DNA of 63,246 nt, from the NCBI GenBank assembly GCA_021814005.1, contig JAKAJC010000005.1:1-63246 (forward strand). The letters run 5' to 3'. Of the stretch, positions 51,299-59,775 are shown one piece after another. The first letter of the stretch is position 1, and each line of letters starts with the position of its first letter. The notes beneath the pieces were generated by a model. That model had not been told where the DNA came from. It saw only the letters and a list, made by a program, of their open reading frames with translations, and did no database searches. The stretch is from Microcaldota archaeon (lineage in GTDB: Archaea > Micrarchaeota > Micrarchaeia > Anstonellales > Anstonellaceae). Made by a program: the position numbers and the translations under genes.

Positions 51299-52183
51299 TT
51301 ATTTGCCGTGGGCAACGAGCGCTTTGGCAAAGAAAGCGTAGACGTCGTCCTGCAGCACATAGGCTGACGGCAGGTTAAGCCACACGCCGACGCAGTTGTC
51401 CAGCACCTGTTTGCGCTGCTCTGACGCCAGCAGGGAGAGAGACCGAAAGAGATGGTCTGAAAATTGTTCATAGCTGAAAATGCCGAAAGCGTCCCTCCCC
51501 TCGACCAGGGAGTTGAACGCCTCCTCGAAATTGCTGGCCCGCGGATTCTGCTCAAAAGGCTGGGCCAGATAGGTCATGTCGGAGGCCGCATGGCCAATCT
51601 CGTGCTCCAGCGCCATGGGGAATTTGCTGTACACCTCGTATCCGTTCGAGAATCTTCCTTCAGTCCAGTTGGACTGGCCGCTGCTCGCTATTTCCTTGGC
51701 AGACGGTTCGCGGATGAACTTGATTTTGCCCAGCCGCTGGCTGACGGCATCGCGCGCTTCTTGGCTGAGCGAATAGCCGCCGGAAATGCCGAGCGATTTG
51801 CAGAGAAATGAGAGCTTTTGCTCCAGATAGGCGCAATACTGCTCCTGCCCCTGCAGGGTTTTGAGATAATCATGAAGTGCAGAATAAGCGGCCTGCAGCG
51901 GAAGTTCGCCGACTCCGTGCGGCCATTGCGAGAAAACAAGCCCGAGCGAATTTGTCTTGGAAACATACTGCAATTCGCCGATTTTGGCCGGCCCTATCTT
52001 GCAGTCTGAAGTGACTGATATCTCGATGCGGCGGTTGGGCAGCTGGTTTTCCAGCATGTGGACCGTCGGCTCTGATTCTTGCTTTGGAATTCCCTTGAGC
52101 GGCGGGTGCGGCTTTGGCTGCGGCTGAATGGCGCTGGATTTGACAGATTCTGCCCGTTTTTCCCTGAGCTGGAAAATGAACAT
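51299..52183 (-). CDS. Predicted zinc metalloprotease-like protein (HEIGH)
   Basis: A 294-residue protein. EHEIGHAASD at about 192-201 is a HExxH zinc motif (His194, Glu195, His198) within a helix; a third ligand could be Glu in SNFEEAFNSLVE some 25 residues on, as in gluzincins. No signal peptide or membrane segment; the N-terminal 45 residues are Pro/Lys-rich and disordered. It is convergent with aCPSF1, 55 nt apart. Fold assignment beyond the motif is not possible by eye. Confidence 0.65.
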   Translation of the reverse strand: MFIFQLREKRAESVKSSAIQPQPKPHPPLKGIPKQESEPTVHMLENQLPNRRIEISVTSDCKIGPAKIGELQYVSKTNSLGLVFSQWPHGVGELPLQAAYSALHDYLKTLQGQEQYCAYLEQKLSFLCKSLGISGGYSLSQEARDAVSQRLGKIKFIREPSAKEIASSGQSNWTEGRFSNGYEVYSKFPMALEHEIGHAASDMTYLAQPFEQNPRASNFEEAFNSLVEGRDAFGIFSYEQFSDHLFRSLSLLASEQRKQVLDNCVGVWLNLPSAYVLQDDVYAFFAKALVAHGK

Positions 52184-52270
52184 AGGCGGAGATGGGAGGG
52201 GGCAGGATAAAAAGATGCTGCCGGCTGGCGATAGAAAGACATTGATGGCGGGCGGGATAAAAAAAGTTAT

Positions 52271-53083
52271 TCAGGCGCGCTCGGATTCGGCCTGCGTTGA
52301 GGCGCGCTCGGATTCTGCTTGCGCCGGCGCCGCCTGCCCTGATTCGGATTGTGATTCTCCAGCCATCAGCTCCTGCTCCACTATGGGCGGACCGCCGTTG
52401 CCCATCAAATCCAGCAGGTCATGGCGTCCGATGTTTTTGAGGGCCTGCCGGATGCGGTTGCGCAAACGGCCGTGGGACACTGCACCAAGTTCTACAAGCA
52501 GCTCCGGCCTTGCCAAATCGGTTTCCATCATGTATTCGAGGCCCATCTCTTTCAGCAGTTTCAGCTCGCGCTGCTCGGGCCTTGCCATCCGCTCAAGAAA
52601 CAACACCACAACGCGGGCGGCGAACTCGCTTTTGAAGTCCATTGCCCAGTACACGCAGGAGGAGTCAAACGACAGTTTGTCGTCGCTCTGCAGGCGCTGG
52701 AGAAAGAGTATGTCGGCGGCCATTTTAGTCAGTGAATTCATCTTGCGCCGCGCGTCGAAGTCGAGGGGGTGAAAGCCGGCCCTCTCCAGCTGGACGAGGC
52801 GCTGAAGCACCTCAAAAGAATCCAGCATCCGGTTTGGCACCACTTCGGGCTTGCGGAGCGAGAGAACCTCGAAAAGCGTGAGAGTGCGGGCGAGCAGGCG
52901 CAGGCTGGCAAACGGCATGCCGCGCACCGGATTGTCGTCATAGGGAACGTTTTCTTTGTACAGACAGCCCTTGATGAGGCGCCGGGGGATAAATGTCGGG
53001 GTGTCAATGGAATCTGGGCGTGCGCCGAGGTGGTAATGGCCGATAAGCAGTTTTATTCCAAGCGGGCGGATGGTGGATTTCAT
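52271..53083 (-). CDS. Uncharacterised protein with AESERA tail repeats
   Basis: A 270-residue soluble protein, largely helical, with many Leu and Arg. No family recognised. The C-terminus has an imperfect repeat (AQAESERAS, TQAESERA), encoded by near-identical DNA. It lies 87 nt upstream of the HEIGH protein gene on the same strand. Confidence 0.7.
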   Translation of the reverse strand: MKSTIRPLGIKLLIGHYHLGARPDSIDTPTFIPRRLIKGCLYKENVPYDDNPVRGMPFASLRLLARTLTLFEVLSLRKPEVVPNRMLDSFEVLQRLVQLERAGFHPLDFDARRKMNSLTKMAADILFLQRLQSDDKLSFDSSCVYWAMDFKSEFAARVVVLFLERMARPEQRELKLLKEMGLEYMMETDLARPELLVELGAVSHGRLRNRIRQALKNIGRHDLLDLMGNGGPPIVEQELMAGESQSESGQAAPAQAESERASTQAESERA

Positions 53084-53204
53084 TGTGCAGACAAGGTGCG
53101 ATGAAACTTAAAAATGCATAACCGCCCACCGCAGCGGACGGGGGCAGGAGGCAGCGGCACCGGCTGCCGGAAGATAGCAGGGGGCTGGTTGCGGCGGGTA
53201 TGGG

Positions 53205-53210
53205 TTATAT
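53205..53210 (+). promoter_or_regulatory. Box A for metG
   Basis: TTATAT centred 26 nt before the ATG at 53234, with no Shine-Dalgarno: leaderless. A GC-rich hairpin (GGCAGC...GCTGCC) lies about 40 nt further upstream. Confidence 0.55.
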
Positions 53211-53233
53211 TTCTTCGTCCACAAAGCCAATCC

Positions 53234-55447
53234 ATGAAGATTCTCATCACTTCAGCCCTTCCCTATGTGAATAACGTGCCCCATCTGGGAAATCTCATAG
53301 GATGCGTGCTGTCGGCCGACGTGTTTGCCCGATTCTGCCGCTCAAGAGGATATGAAACCCTCTATATTTGCGGAACAGACGAATACGGCACGGCCACGCA
53401 GGCAAAGGCGATTGAGGAGGGCGTCACTCCGCGCGAAATATGCGACAAGTATTATGCCCTTCACCGCGGGATATATGAGTGGTTCGGCATATCCACAGAC
53501 AGATTCGGCCGCACCTCGGACCCGATTCATGCCAAGCACACCCAAGACGTGTTTCTCGACCTGTACAAAAACAAGATGCTGGTGGAAAAAGAGGTTGAGC
53601 AGCCATACGACGAGAAATTGAGCATGTTTCTTGCAGACCGCTTTGTGGTGGGCACGTGCCCGCACTGCAAATCAAATGACGCGCGCGCGGACCAGTGCGA
53701 CAAATGCGGCAAACTGCTGACCTATTCCGAGCTGATTTCGCCAAAAAGCAAACTGTCGGGCACCGTGCCAGTGGTGCGAAAAACAAAGCATCTTTTCCTT
53801 GATTTGGCAAAAAGCCAGCCGAAGCTGGAGAAATGGATAAGCGGGATAGAGAAAGAGGGCCGCTGGTCGTCAAACACAATTGCCATCGCGCGCTCGTGGC
53901 TGAAAGAGGGCCTGCACGCGCGCTCGATTACCCGTGATTTGAAATGGGGCGTGCCTGTGCCACTGCCGGGGTGGGAAAACAAAGTGCTTTATGTGTGGTT
54001 CGACGCGCCAATCGGCTATGTTTCGATTACTGCGGCGCACACAGACAAGTGGAAGGAGTGGTGGCTTGATGCGCCTGACGTGCATCATTACGAGTTCATA
54101 GGCAAGGACAACGTGCCTTTCCATGCCATTATTTTCCCTGCCATGCTGATGGGCACTGGAAAAAACTGGACATTGCCGTACTACATTTCCTCTACAGAAT
54201 TCCTGAATTATGAGGATGGCAAATTCTCCAAAAGCAAGGGCATCGGGGTGTTTGGCAATGACGCAGCCGATTCCGGCATTGCGGCTGACGTGTGGCGCTA
54301 TTATCTGCTGGCAACGCGGCCCGAATCTTCTGACGCCACTTTCTCATGGGAGGAGTTCGGCACGCGCAACAACAAGGAGCTTTTGGGCAATTACGGAAAT
54401 CTGGTTAACCGCGCGCTGATGTTTATCGGCCAGAATTTTGATGGCAAGGTGCCGGCTCCGGACGAATTGAACGACGGGGACCAGCTGTTTTTGGAAGACC
54501 TGAAAATCCGCCTTGAGCGCGAGGCAGATTTGCTGGACAAGGTGCAGCTGCGCGCAGCTTTGGCAGAATTCATGGGCGCCGCCGCGACGGCAAATGCCTA
54601 TTTCCAGTCGCAGGAGCCGTGGAAGGCGGTGAAAGAGAATCCGAAGCGGGCCGCTACGGCAATGTATGTGCTGGTGCAGGCAATCAAGGATTTGGCCATT
54701 GCGTCCGAGCCGTTCCTGCCTTTCAGCTCCGAGAGCGTGTTTGACCAGCTCGGCCTCACGCCGCGCAAATGGAAAGACATCGGCGAGAGAAACGTGCCGG
54801 TTGGGCATAAACTTGGCAAGCCGGTTCATTTGTACAAGCCGCTGGACGCAAAAGTGCTGGCCGGCCTTAGGGAGAAATATTCCGGAAAACAGAACAAAGG
54901 CGGAGAAAAGAAAACAGGAAAGCCCGCCGCTTCCGGCTCCCGCCCATCTTCCCCCGCTCCGGCAGTTTCGCCGCTTTCTCTTGAAAATCTTCAATTGGAG
55001 GTCGGGCTCATCGAGTCTGTCGAAAAGCATCCCAACGCCGAGAAGCTTTATGTTGAGAAAATAATTCTTGCAGACGGCGAGATGCGCACGATATGCTCCG
55101 GCCTTGCGCCCTATATGAAAATGGACGAATTGCAGGGCCGCTCCTGCGTGGTAGTGAAAAACCTCAAACCCGCAAAACTGCGCGGAGTGGAGAGCGCGGG
55201 AATGCTGCTGGTTGCCGACGACGGAAAGGGCGCGATGGAACTTCTCTCGCCAAATGCGCCGGCAGGCACGCCGATAACGTTTGAAGGCATTGCGCCCAAT
55301 CCGAAGCCGCCCGTAATTTCAATTGACGAATTTTTCAGCGTGAAAATGGAAGCAAAAAATGGAAAAGTGCTGGCAAACGGCCACGCGCTGACTGTTGATT
55401 CCAAGCCGCTCGGCGTGGAAAAGGTAAAAGATGGCAAAGTGAGCTGA
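53234..55447 (+). CDS. metG: Methionyl-tRNA synthetase with C-terminal tRNA-binding domain
   Basis: A 737-residue class I synthetase. The HIGH-like motif is PHLGN near residue 17; the zinc knuckle is CPHC...CDKCGK with four Cys; the KMSKS loop is KFSKSKG. After a Lys/Pro/Ser linker (about 555-580) comes an EMAP/Trbp111 OB-fold (LEVGLIESVEKHPNAEKLYV, VVVKNLKPAKLRGVES). It charges tRNA-Met. The start at 53234 (MKILITSALPYVNN) agrees with the box A; a longer frame from 53114 has no support. Confidence 0.97.
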   Translation: MKILITSALPYVNNVPHLGNLIGCVLSADVFARFCRSRGYETLYICGTDEYGTATQAKAIEEGVTPREICDKYYALHRGIYEWFGISTDRFGRTSDPIHAKHTQDVFLDLYKNKMLVEKEVEQPYDEKLSMFLADRFVVGTCPHCKSNDARADQCDKCGKLLTYSELISPKSKLSGTVPVVRKTKHLFLDLAKSQPKLEKWISGIEKEGRWSSNTIAIARSWLKEGLHARSITRDLKWGVPVPLPGWENKVLYVWFDAPIGYVSITAAHTDKWKEWWLDAPDVHHYEFIGKDNVPFHAIIFPAMLMGTGKNWTLPYYISSTEFLNYEDGKFSKSKGIGVFGNDAADSGIAADVWRYYLLATRPESSDATFSWEEFGTRNNKELLGNYGNLVNRALMFIGQNFDGKVPAPDELNDGDQLFLEDLKIRLEREADLLDKVQLRAALAEFMGAAATANAYFQSQEPWKAVKENPKRAATAMYVLVQAIKDLAIASEPFLPFSSESVFDQLGLTPRKWKDIGERNVPVGHKLGKPVHLYKPLDAKVLAGLREKYSGKQNKGGEKKTGKPAASGSRPSSPAPAVSPLSLENLQLEVGLIESVEKHPNAEKLYVEKIILADGEMRTICSGLAPYMKMDELQGRSCVVVKNLKPAKLRGVESAGMLLVADDGKGAMELLSPNAPAGTPITFEGIAPNPKPPVISIDEFFSVKMEAKNGKVLANGHALTVDSKPLGVEKVKDGKVS

Positions 55448-55517
55448 AAAATCTTCGCTTGAAATTTTTTATCTAAAAATATTTATTTTTAAATTTATTA
55501 AAAAAATCCGGTAGCAT

Positions 55518-55525
55518 AATATATC
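55518..55525 (+). promoter_or_regulatory. Box A for deoxyhypusine synthase
   Basis: AATATATC about 44 nt before the GTG at 55566, following an AT-rich stretch (55448-55510) that probably ends metG transcription. Confidence 0.45.
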
Positions 55526-55565
55526 TTCTCGTTTTAGCAATCTTCATCTAGTGGGGGGATTGCTG

Positions 55566-56543
55566 GTGGCTGACGGAGCGATTGCAGGGTTCATGGAGAG
55601 GCATTATAGGCATTTTAACTCAGCAGAATTGCTCGACGCCGCAAAAGCTTTCAAAAAACACTCCGATTCCGGTGGAAAAATGCTTCTTGCCCTGGCCGGA
55701 GCCATGAGCACCGCAGAAATGGGAATTTCTATTGCTGAAATGATAAGGCAGGACAAGATTCACGCTATTTCAACAACTGGCGCAAATTTGGAGGAGGATC
55801 TGTTCAACCTCGTGGCGCACAAGAATTATCAGGTAATCAGAAACTACCGCGACCTCACTCCGAACGAGGAGCTTGCGCTGATGAAAAAGGGCCTCAACCG
55901 CGTCACAGATACGTGCATTCCCGAAGACGAGGCCATGCGCAAGCTGGAAAAAGTTCTGCTGCCGATTTGGCAGAAGCACGACAGGGAGAACAAGCCCGCG
56001 TTTCCTCACGAATACATGTACGAACTCATACGCTCCGGCGTGCTGAACAAGCACCACCAGATAGAGGCAAAAGACTCGTGGATGCTGGCCGCGTGCGAAA
56101 AGAATCTGCCGATTTTCGTGGCCGGCTGGCCCGACTCTTCCTTGGGCAACGTGTTTGTGGCCGAACACCTCAAGGGCAATATCAAGAACATGGGCGTGAT
56201 GAAGGAAGGCCTTGAATACATGAAATCTCTCGTTGACTGGTATGCCGCCCAGTCTGCCAAGAGCAAAGTGGGATTTTTCCAAATCGGCGGCGGAATTTCC
56301 GGAGATTTCCCCATCTGCGTAGTGCCGCTCATAAATCAGGATTTGCGCACAAAGCAGGTGCCCATGTGGTCGTATTTCTGCCAGATTTCCGACTCGACAA
56401 CCTCATATGGTTCGTATTCCGGCGCAGTGCCCAACGAGAAAATAACGTGGGGCAAGCTTGGGCCCGACACTCCTAAGTTCTTGATAGAATCTGACGCGAC
56501 AATTGTTGCGCCGCTTATTTTCAGCTACGTGATGGGGCATTAG
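55566..56543 (+). CDS. dys: Deoxyhypusine synthase
   Basis: About 325 residues. Family features are GAMSTAEMG, the NAD-binding TTGANLEEDLFN, WPDSSLGN, GGGISGDFP and the active-site Lys297 in EKITWGKLG. The enzyme transfers the butylamine of spermidine to a Lys of aIF5A, first step in hypusine formation. GTG 55566 follows GGGGGGAT by 5 nt and is preferred; GTG 55551 or TTG 55560 are in frame. aIF5A is not in the window. Confidence 0.95.
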   Translation: MADGAIAGFMERHYRHFNSAELLDAAKAFKKHSDSGGKMLLALAGAMSTAEMGISIAEMIRQDKIHAISTTGANLEEDLFNLVAHKNYQVIRNYRDLTPNEELALMKKGLNRVTDTCIPEDEAMRKLEKVLLPIWQKHDRENKPAFPHEYMYELIRSGVLNKHHQIEAKDSWMLAACEKNLPIFVAGWPDSSLGNVFVAEHLKGNIKNMGVMKEGLEYMKSLVDWYAAQSAKSKVGFFQIGGGISGDFPICVVPLINQDLRTKQVPMWSYFCQISDSTTSYGSYSGAVPNEKITWGKLGPDTPKFLIESDATIVAPLIFSYVMGH

Positions 56544-56552
56544 AAGAAGATG

Positions 56553-56665
56553 CGCCCCGGCTGGGATTTGAACCCAGATCACAAACTTTCGCCTGTAAAA
56601 CCGCAATAGTTAGCGGCGCGAGCCATTCGGAGGCTTGTGTCCTATCCAGGTTGGACTACCAGGGC
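56553..56665 (-). tRNA. tRNA-Arg (CCG) with a 39-nt intron
   Basis: Acceptor GCCCTGG pairs with CCGGGGC, D-stem GTCC/GGAC, T-arm CTGGG-TTCAAAT-CCCAG. The anticodon stem CAAGC/GTTTG is split by an insert; removal of 39 nt leaves a 7-nt loop CTCCGAA, giving anticodon CCG (Arg) after U33. Within the intron, CCGC/GCGG form a hairpin. I could not fold a perfect canonical bulge-helix-bulge; a GCCT/AGGC pairing is the best alternative. The splice site is ambiguous because CGAA occurs on both sides. A box A lies 29 nt upstream. Isotype less certain than the gene. Confidence 0.8.
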
Positions 56666-56693
56666 AATTGGTGAGATACTTCGTCTCCTTATG

Positions 56694-56701
56694 TTTATAA
56701 A
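56694..56701. promoter_or_regulatory. Self-complementary box A TTTATAAA between two tRNAs
   Basis: TTTATAAA reads the same on both strands. It is about 29 nt upstream of tRNA-Arg on the minus strand and could also start a rightward transcript near 56725 leading to tRNA-Cys, which has no TATA of its own at the normal distance. Confidence 0.55.
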
Positions 56702-56782
56702 GTTGAATTGACGAATGAGATAAGTCGAAAAGTAGGGAGAGAAAACCCGTAAGGGGGGAGATCAGGAAGAACCTCAAACTGA

Positions 56783-56818
56783 GAGGGGGGACTTCTGTTG
56801 CGCATGTGTTCCCCCCTC
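56783..56818 (+). other. Strong G/C hairpin just before tRNA-Cys
   Basis: GAGGGGGGA (56783-56791) and TCCCCCCTC (56810-56818) form a perfect 9-bp stem with an 18-nt loop, ending 9 nt before tRNA-Cys. The rest of 56702-56782 holds no gene I can identify; it may be tRNA leader or a small RNA. Confidence 0.6.
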
Positions 56819-56827
56819 GCGGTTCGG

Positions 56828-56898
56828 GCCGAGTTGGCAGAGAGGCTATGCATCCGCCTGCAGAGCGGATTAGGGGGGTTCGATTCCCTCACTCGGCT
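56828..56898 (+). tRNA. tRNA-Cys (GCA)
   Basis: Acceptor GCCGAGT/ACTCGGC, D-stem GCA/TGC, anticodon stem TCCGC/GCGGA with loop CTGCAGA (anticodon GCA), T-arm GGGGG-TTCGATT-CCCTC (one G-U), discriminator U73, a known cysteine identity base. No intron. CCA is not encoded. The longest frame of the following gene runs through this tRNA, so that gene must start after it. Confidence 0.95.
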
Positions 56899-56925
56899 AG
56901 CGGTTGGGGAATAATAGTGCTTGAA

Positions 56926-58287
56926 ATGATAATTGAGGGAAAGAATTCTGCATTAAGCAACAAGCCGCAGCGCGTCACGGCCAATTCAATTCAGGGCGGG
57001 GGCTTGGGGGAGCCGCTTGCCGATGCCGGTTCTTCCAAGCGCATTTTTATTTTCAGTCTCGACCGCCAGCTCGCGCCCGAGCATCAGGCAAAATTCATTG
57101 AATTGCGCGAGCGTTTTCTGGCCGGCTTTTTGGCTGATTATCCGACTCTTGGCCATCTGCGCGCAAATGCCGCCACTTTGGGAATCAGCCACGTGCGCAC
57201 AACCGCGCTCAAAACCAAAGGCCACTGGTTGTTGACCCTGCGCGCCATCTGCAAGATTGTGATGAATGAAAAGATGGATACAGGCCGCCTGCGCGAGGGC
57301 GGATGGTATGCCGAAATGCTGCCCATAGCGCTGGAGCTGACCGGCTGGTTCAAAGATGCCGAGAAGATAGAGGCATTTGTTGAGCGCGTAAAGGAGGAAG
57401 CAAAAAAGGTTGGGGATGCGCAGCGCAGAAAATCGCGGGCCGGCCCGACGCGCGAGCAGATATGCGCGCAATTCAAAGCGGTGTTTCCAAGCGTGGAATT
57501 CATACTGCAACACCCAGATATGCTAACGCGCAACGAGATGATGCGCCTGGCCAAGGGCAGGCGCCACCACTGGTTCACCTCGGCCCGCATGCGGTATTTT
57601 GACGAGACCGGCAGGATGGACACATATTACGGGGAAAACGGGCTTCTGGAGTGGCTGGTGCGCGGCGCCGGCCTGCTGACGGGCAGAAGCGAGCCGGAAA
57701 AAGACATTGCAGACATTCTTCAAGCCGTGGAGCAGGCCGGAATAAACAAGACTATACGGGGGGCGACAAATGCCGCGCTCAACCGCGACAAGAAAGCATA
57801 TGTCTGCGCGTGCCTGCGGAACAGCTACATGGTTGAGGACATAATCAGCGCCCCCGAGCTGGTGAGCGAGGACGAGATTCGCAAAATCAAGCTCGGCGCA
57901 ATCAACATAATACATTTCATCCGCCGCGCGTATGGAAAGATGGGCTGGTACGAAATACTGCCCGAGCTTCTGCATGATGCTTACGGATTTGACAGGGTAG
58001 AAGCGGACAAACTTGTTGAACGGGCGCGCGGCAACGAGCTGAACCTGAGAGTGAGCACATGGTCAGACGCAGAAAGGGTGTGGGAGAGCACTCAGAAAAA
58101 GTTCAGCCGCCGCATGAACCTGACAGAGCTTTTGGACGCCCTCGAGCTCACAGACACCCAGCTGGCGCGCAACCTGCGCCTTTTCATCAGGCACACCCCG
58201 ACATTCCGCGAGATGGCCCGCGAATATGAATTGCGCAGGGTAGTGGATGAAATAAAGCAACAGAACGACCGAAACCGCGCGAACTGA
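56926..58287 (+). CDS. Uncharacterised 453-residue soluble protein
   Basis: No family recognised. Largely helical and rich in Arg, Glu and Ala; no signal or membrane segment. A central basic stretch (KEEAKKVGDAQRRKSRAGPT) could bind nucleic acid. The gene begins 28 nt after tRNA-Cys; ATG 56926 is given and GTG 56917 is an alternative. It may be read from the same promoter as the tRNA. Confidence 0.72.
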   Translation: MIIEGKNSALSNKPQRVTANSIQGGGLGEPLADAGSSKRIFIFSLDRQLAPEHQAKFIELRERFLAGFLADYPTLGHLRANAATLGISHVRTTALKTKGHWLLTLRAICKIVMNEKMDTGRLREGGWYAEMLPIALELTGWFKDAEKIEAFVERVKEEAKKVGDAQRRKSRAGPTREQICAQFKAVFPSVEFILQHPDMLTRNEMMRLAKGRRHHWFTSARMRYFDETGRMDTYYGENGLLEWLVRGAGLLTGRSEPEKDIADILQAVEQAGINKTIRGATNAALNRDKKAYVCACLRNSYMVEDIISAPELVSEDEIRKIKLGAINIIHFIRRAYGKMGWYEILPELLHDAYGFDRVEADKLVERARGNELNLRVSTWSDAERVWESTQKKFSRRMNLTELLDALELTDTQLARNLRLFIRHTPTFREMAREYELRRVVDEIKQQNDRNRAN

Positions 58288-58358
58288 TGAGATGTGCAGC
58301 GCCTGCCAAGTTTACCGCGCCCTCCAAGCCTTCATGCCTGCCGAGCCTACCATCTGTC

Positions 58359-58367
58359 TTTTATTTC
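58359..58367 (+). promoter_or_regulatory. Box A for GH5 gene
   Basis: CTTTTATTT region centred about 26 nt before the ATG at 58388, consistent with a leaderless start. Confidence 0.45.
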
Positions 58368-58387
58368 AAGTGAGCGAATGACGAACG

Positions 58388-59635
58388 ATGGCAAAAGCGT
58401 TTGTCCTGATTCTGGCAGTGCTGCTTGTTCTGTCGATGGCTTGCGTGCAGCAGAATCAGCCGCCGCAAACAGGCGCGGACAACAATAGTCAGGGTGCAAT
58501 TAATCCCGCAACTCCTGCGAACGAATCCAACGCTTCATTTGTTCATCTCAACACGGTCTCGGCCCTGCGCGTGAAAAATCTGGCCAGAGGGGTGAATGTT
58601 GCCAACTGGTTCTGGTATCCGGAATCTGGGGATAACCGCCATTTCGGGGATTATTTCACAGACGCGGAGTTTGAATGGCTGCAGACAAGAGGATTCACGT
58701 TCATACGCCTGCCGATTGACCCGAAATGGCTTTATGTTGAAGGAGAGCCGGGCACACCTAATGCCACCACGCTGGCTTACATCAATAGTGCGGTTGAGAG
58801 AGCTCTTGACCATAACCTGTCCATAGTGCTTGAATTGCATGAAAACGACTGGCAGAAACTTGAGACAAACAGCACATATGATGACAACATGGTTGCGCTG
58901 TGGGGCGCGCTGGCCAGGAATTGGAGCAAATATGACGCAGACAGGGTGTTTTTCGAGCCGATTAACGAGCCGCGCTATTATGTTCATCCACAGGACTGGT
59001 TTGTTTTGCAAAAAAGACTGCTGGCCGAAATTCGGGCAAACGCGCCGGAACACACAATTTTCGCAACCGGGCCGGTGATGTCTTCTGTCGAGGGCCTGAC
59101 GCTTATGCGACCTGTTGAAGACGGCAACATCATCTACACTTTCCATTTCTACGACCCGGCCGCATTCACCCATCAGGGCGCAACCTGGCTGCCGGGAGGG
59201 TTTGACCAGATAAGAAATTTGCGGTATCCCTATGAATTGCAGAATGCGCGCGAGGTGCTGGCCAACATCAGCGACCCGGTTGCCCGGGCGGCAGTGGTGC
59301 AGTATGCCGCAGATGAGTGGAATGCAAGTGTTGTGAAGAAAAAGATTGGGAGCGCCGCCGCTTGGGCGCAGAAAAACAATGTCACCATCCTGGCCGGAGA
59401 ATTCGGGGCGAACGAAGTTTTCACGCCGGCCGTTTCGCGCATAGCGTGGATGACCGACGCGCGGCAGACATTTGATGAAAATAATGTCGGCTGGGCAGTG
59501 TGGAGCTATGAGGCCGGATTCGGGATAGGGGCGCATGTCTGGATGGATGGAAAAGTGTCGGCAGACGAGGCGTCAATGACTGCGCTCGGGCTTGGAAACG
59601 GATGTGTCGATTGCAGCGCAAGAAAATACAACTAA
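58388..59635 (+). CDS. Glycoside hydrolase family 5-like lipoprotein
   Basis: A 415-residue protein with a lipobox signal (LLVLSMAC, Cys about 19) and a Gln/Asn/Pro linker. The catalytic domain shows GVNVANWFW, FIRLPIDPKW, LELHENDW, the acid/base Glu194 in FEPINEP and the nucleophile Glu338 in LAGEFGAN, plus WAVWSYEAGFG near the end, all typical of (beta/alpha)8 cellulases/mannanases of GH5. It would hydrolyse a beta-glycan at the cell surface. It overlaps the convergent zinc-ribbon gene by 4 nt. Confidence 0.88.
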   Translation: MAKAFVLILAVLLVLSMACVQQNQPPQTGADNNSQGAINPATPANESNASFVHLNTVSALRVKNLARGVNVANWFWYPESGDNRHFGDYFTDAEFEWLQTRGFTFIRLPIDPKWLYVEGEPGTPNATTLAYINSAVERALDHNLSIVLELHENDWQKLETNSTYDDNMVALWGALARNWSKYDADRVFFEPINEPRYYVHPQDWFVLQKRLLAEIRANAPEHTIFATGPVMSSVEGLTLMRPVEDGNIIYTFHFYDPAAFTHQGATWLPGGFDQIRNLRYPYELQNAREVLANISDPVARAAVVQYAADEWNASVVKKKIGSAAAWAQKNNVTILAGEFGANEVFTPAVSRIAWMTDARQTFDENNVGWAVWSYEAGFGIGAHVWMDGKVSADEASMTALGLGNGCVDCSARKYN

Positions 59636-59766
59636 TCCTTTTTCCAGCCGATAAGGCCTGCGCATTCCGGGCAAATTAGAAGCATGCCGGCGGGAGTGTC
59701 TGATTCTTTCGGCTCGACAAGGGCGCCGCAGCGGGGGCAATTCACTTTTTGCGTGTCTGCTGACAT
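59632..59766 (-). CDS. 44-residue zinc-ribbon protein
   Basis: A small protein with CPRC (residues 10-13) and CPEC (residues 32-35), a single four-Cys ribbon, ending GWKKD. AGGTGAT lies 4 nt before the ATG. The gene follows geranylgeranyl reductase by 9 nt and its stop overlaps that of the GH5 gene. Function unknown. Confidence 0.75.
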   Translation of the reverse strand: MSADTQKVNCPRCGALVEPKESDTPAGMLLICPECAGLIGWKKD

Positions 59767-59775
59767 GGCAATCAC

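Noticed and set aside
56590-56610. Plus-strand CTGTAAA resembling a tRNA-Tyr anticodon loop
   Set aside because: The T-arm, D-arm and acceptor pair only on the minus strand; the match is inside the tRNA-Arg intron by chance.
56806-56925. N-terminal extension of the 453-residue gene
   Set aside because: It would translate through tRNA-Cys; ATG 56926 or GTG 56917 after the tRNA is the realistic start.
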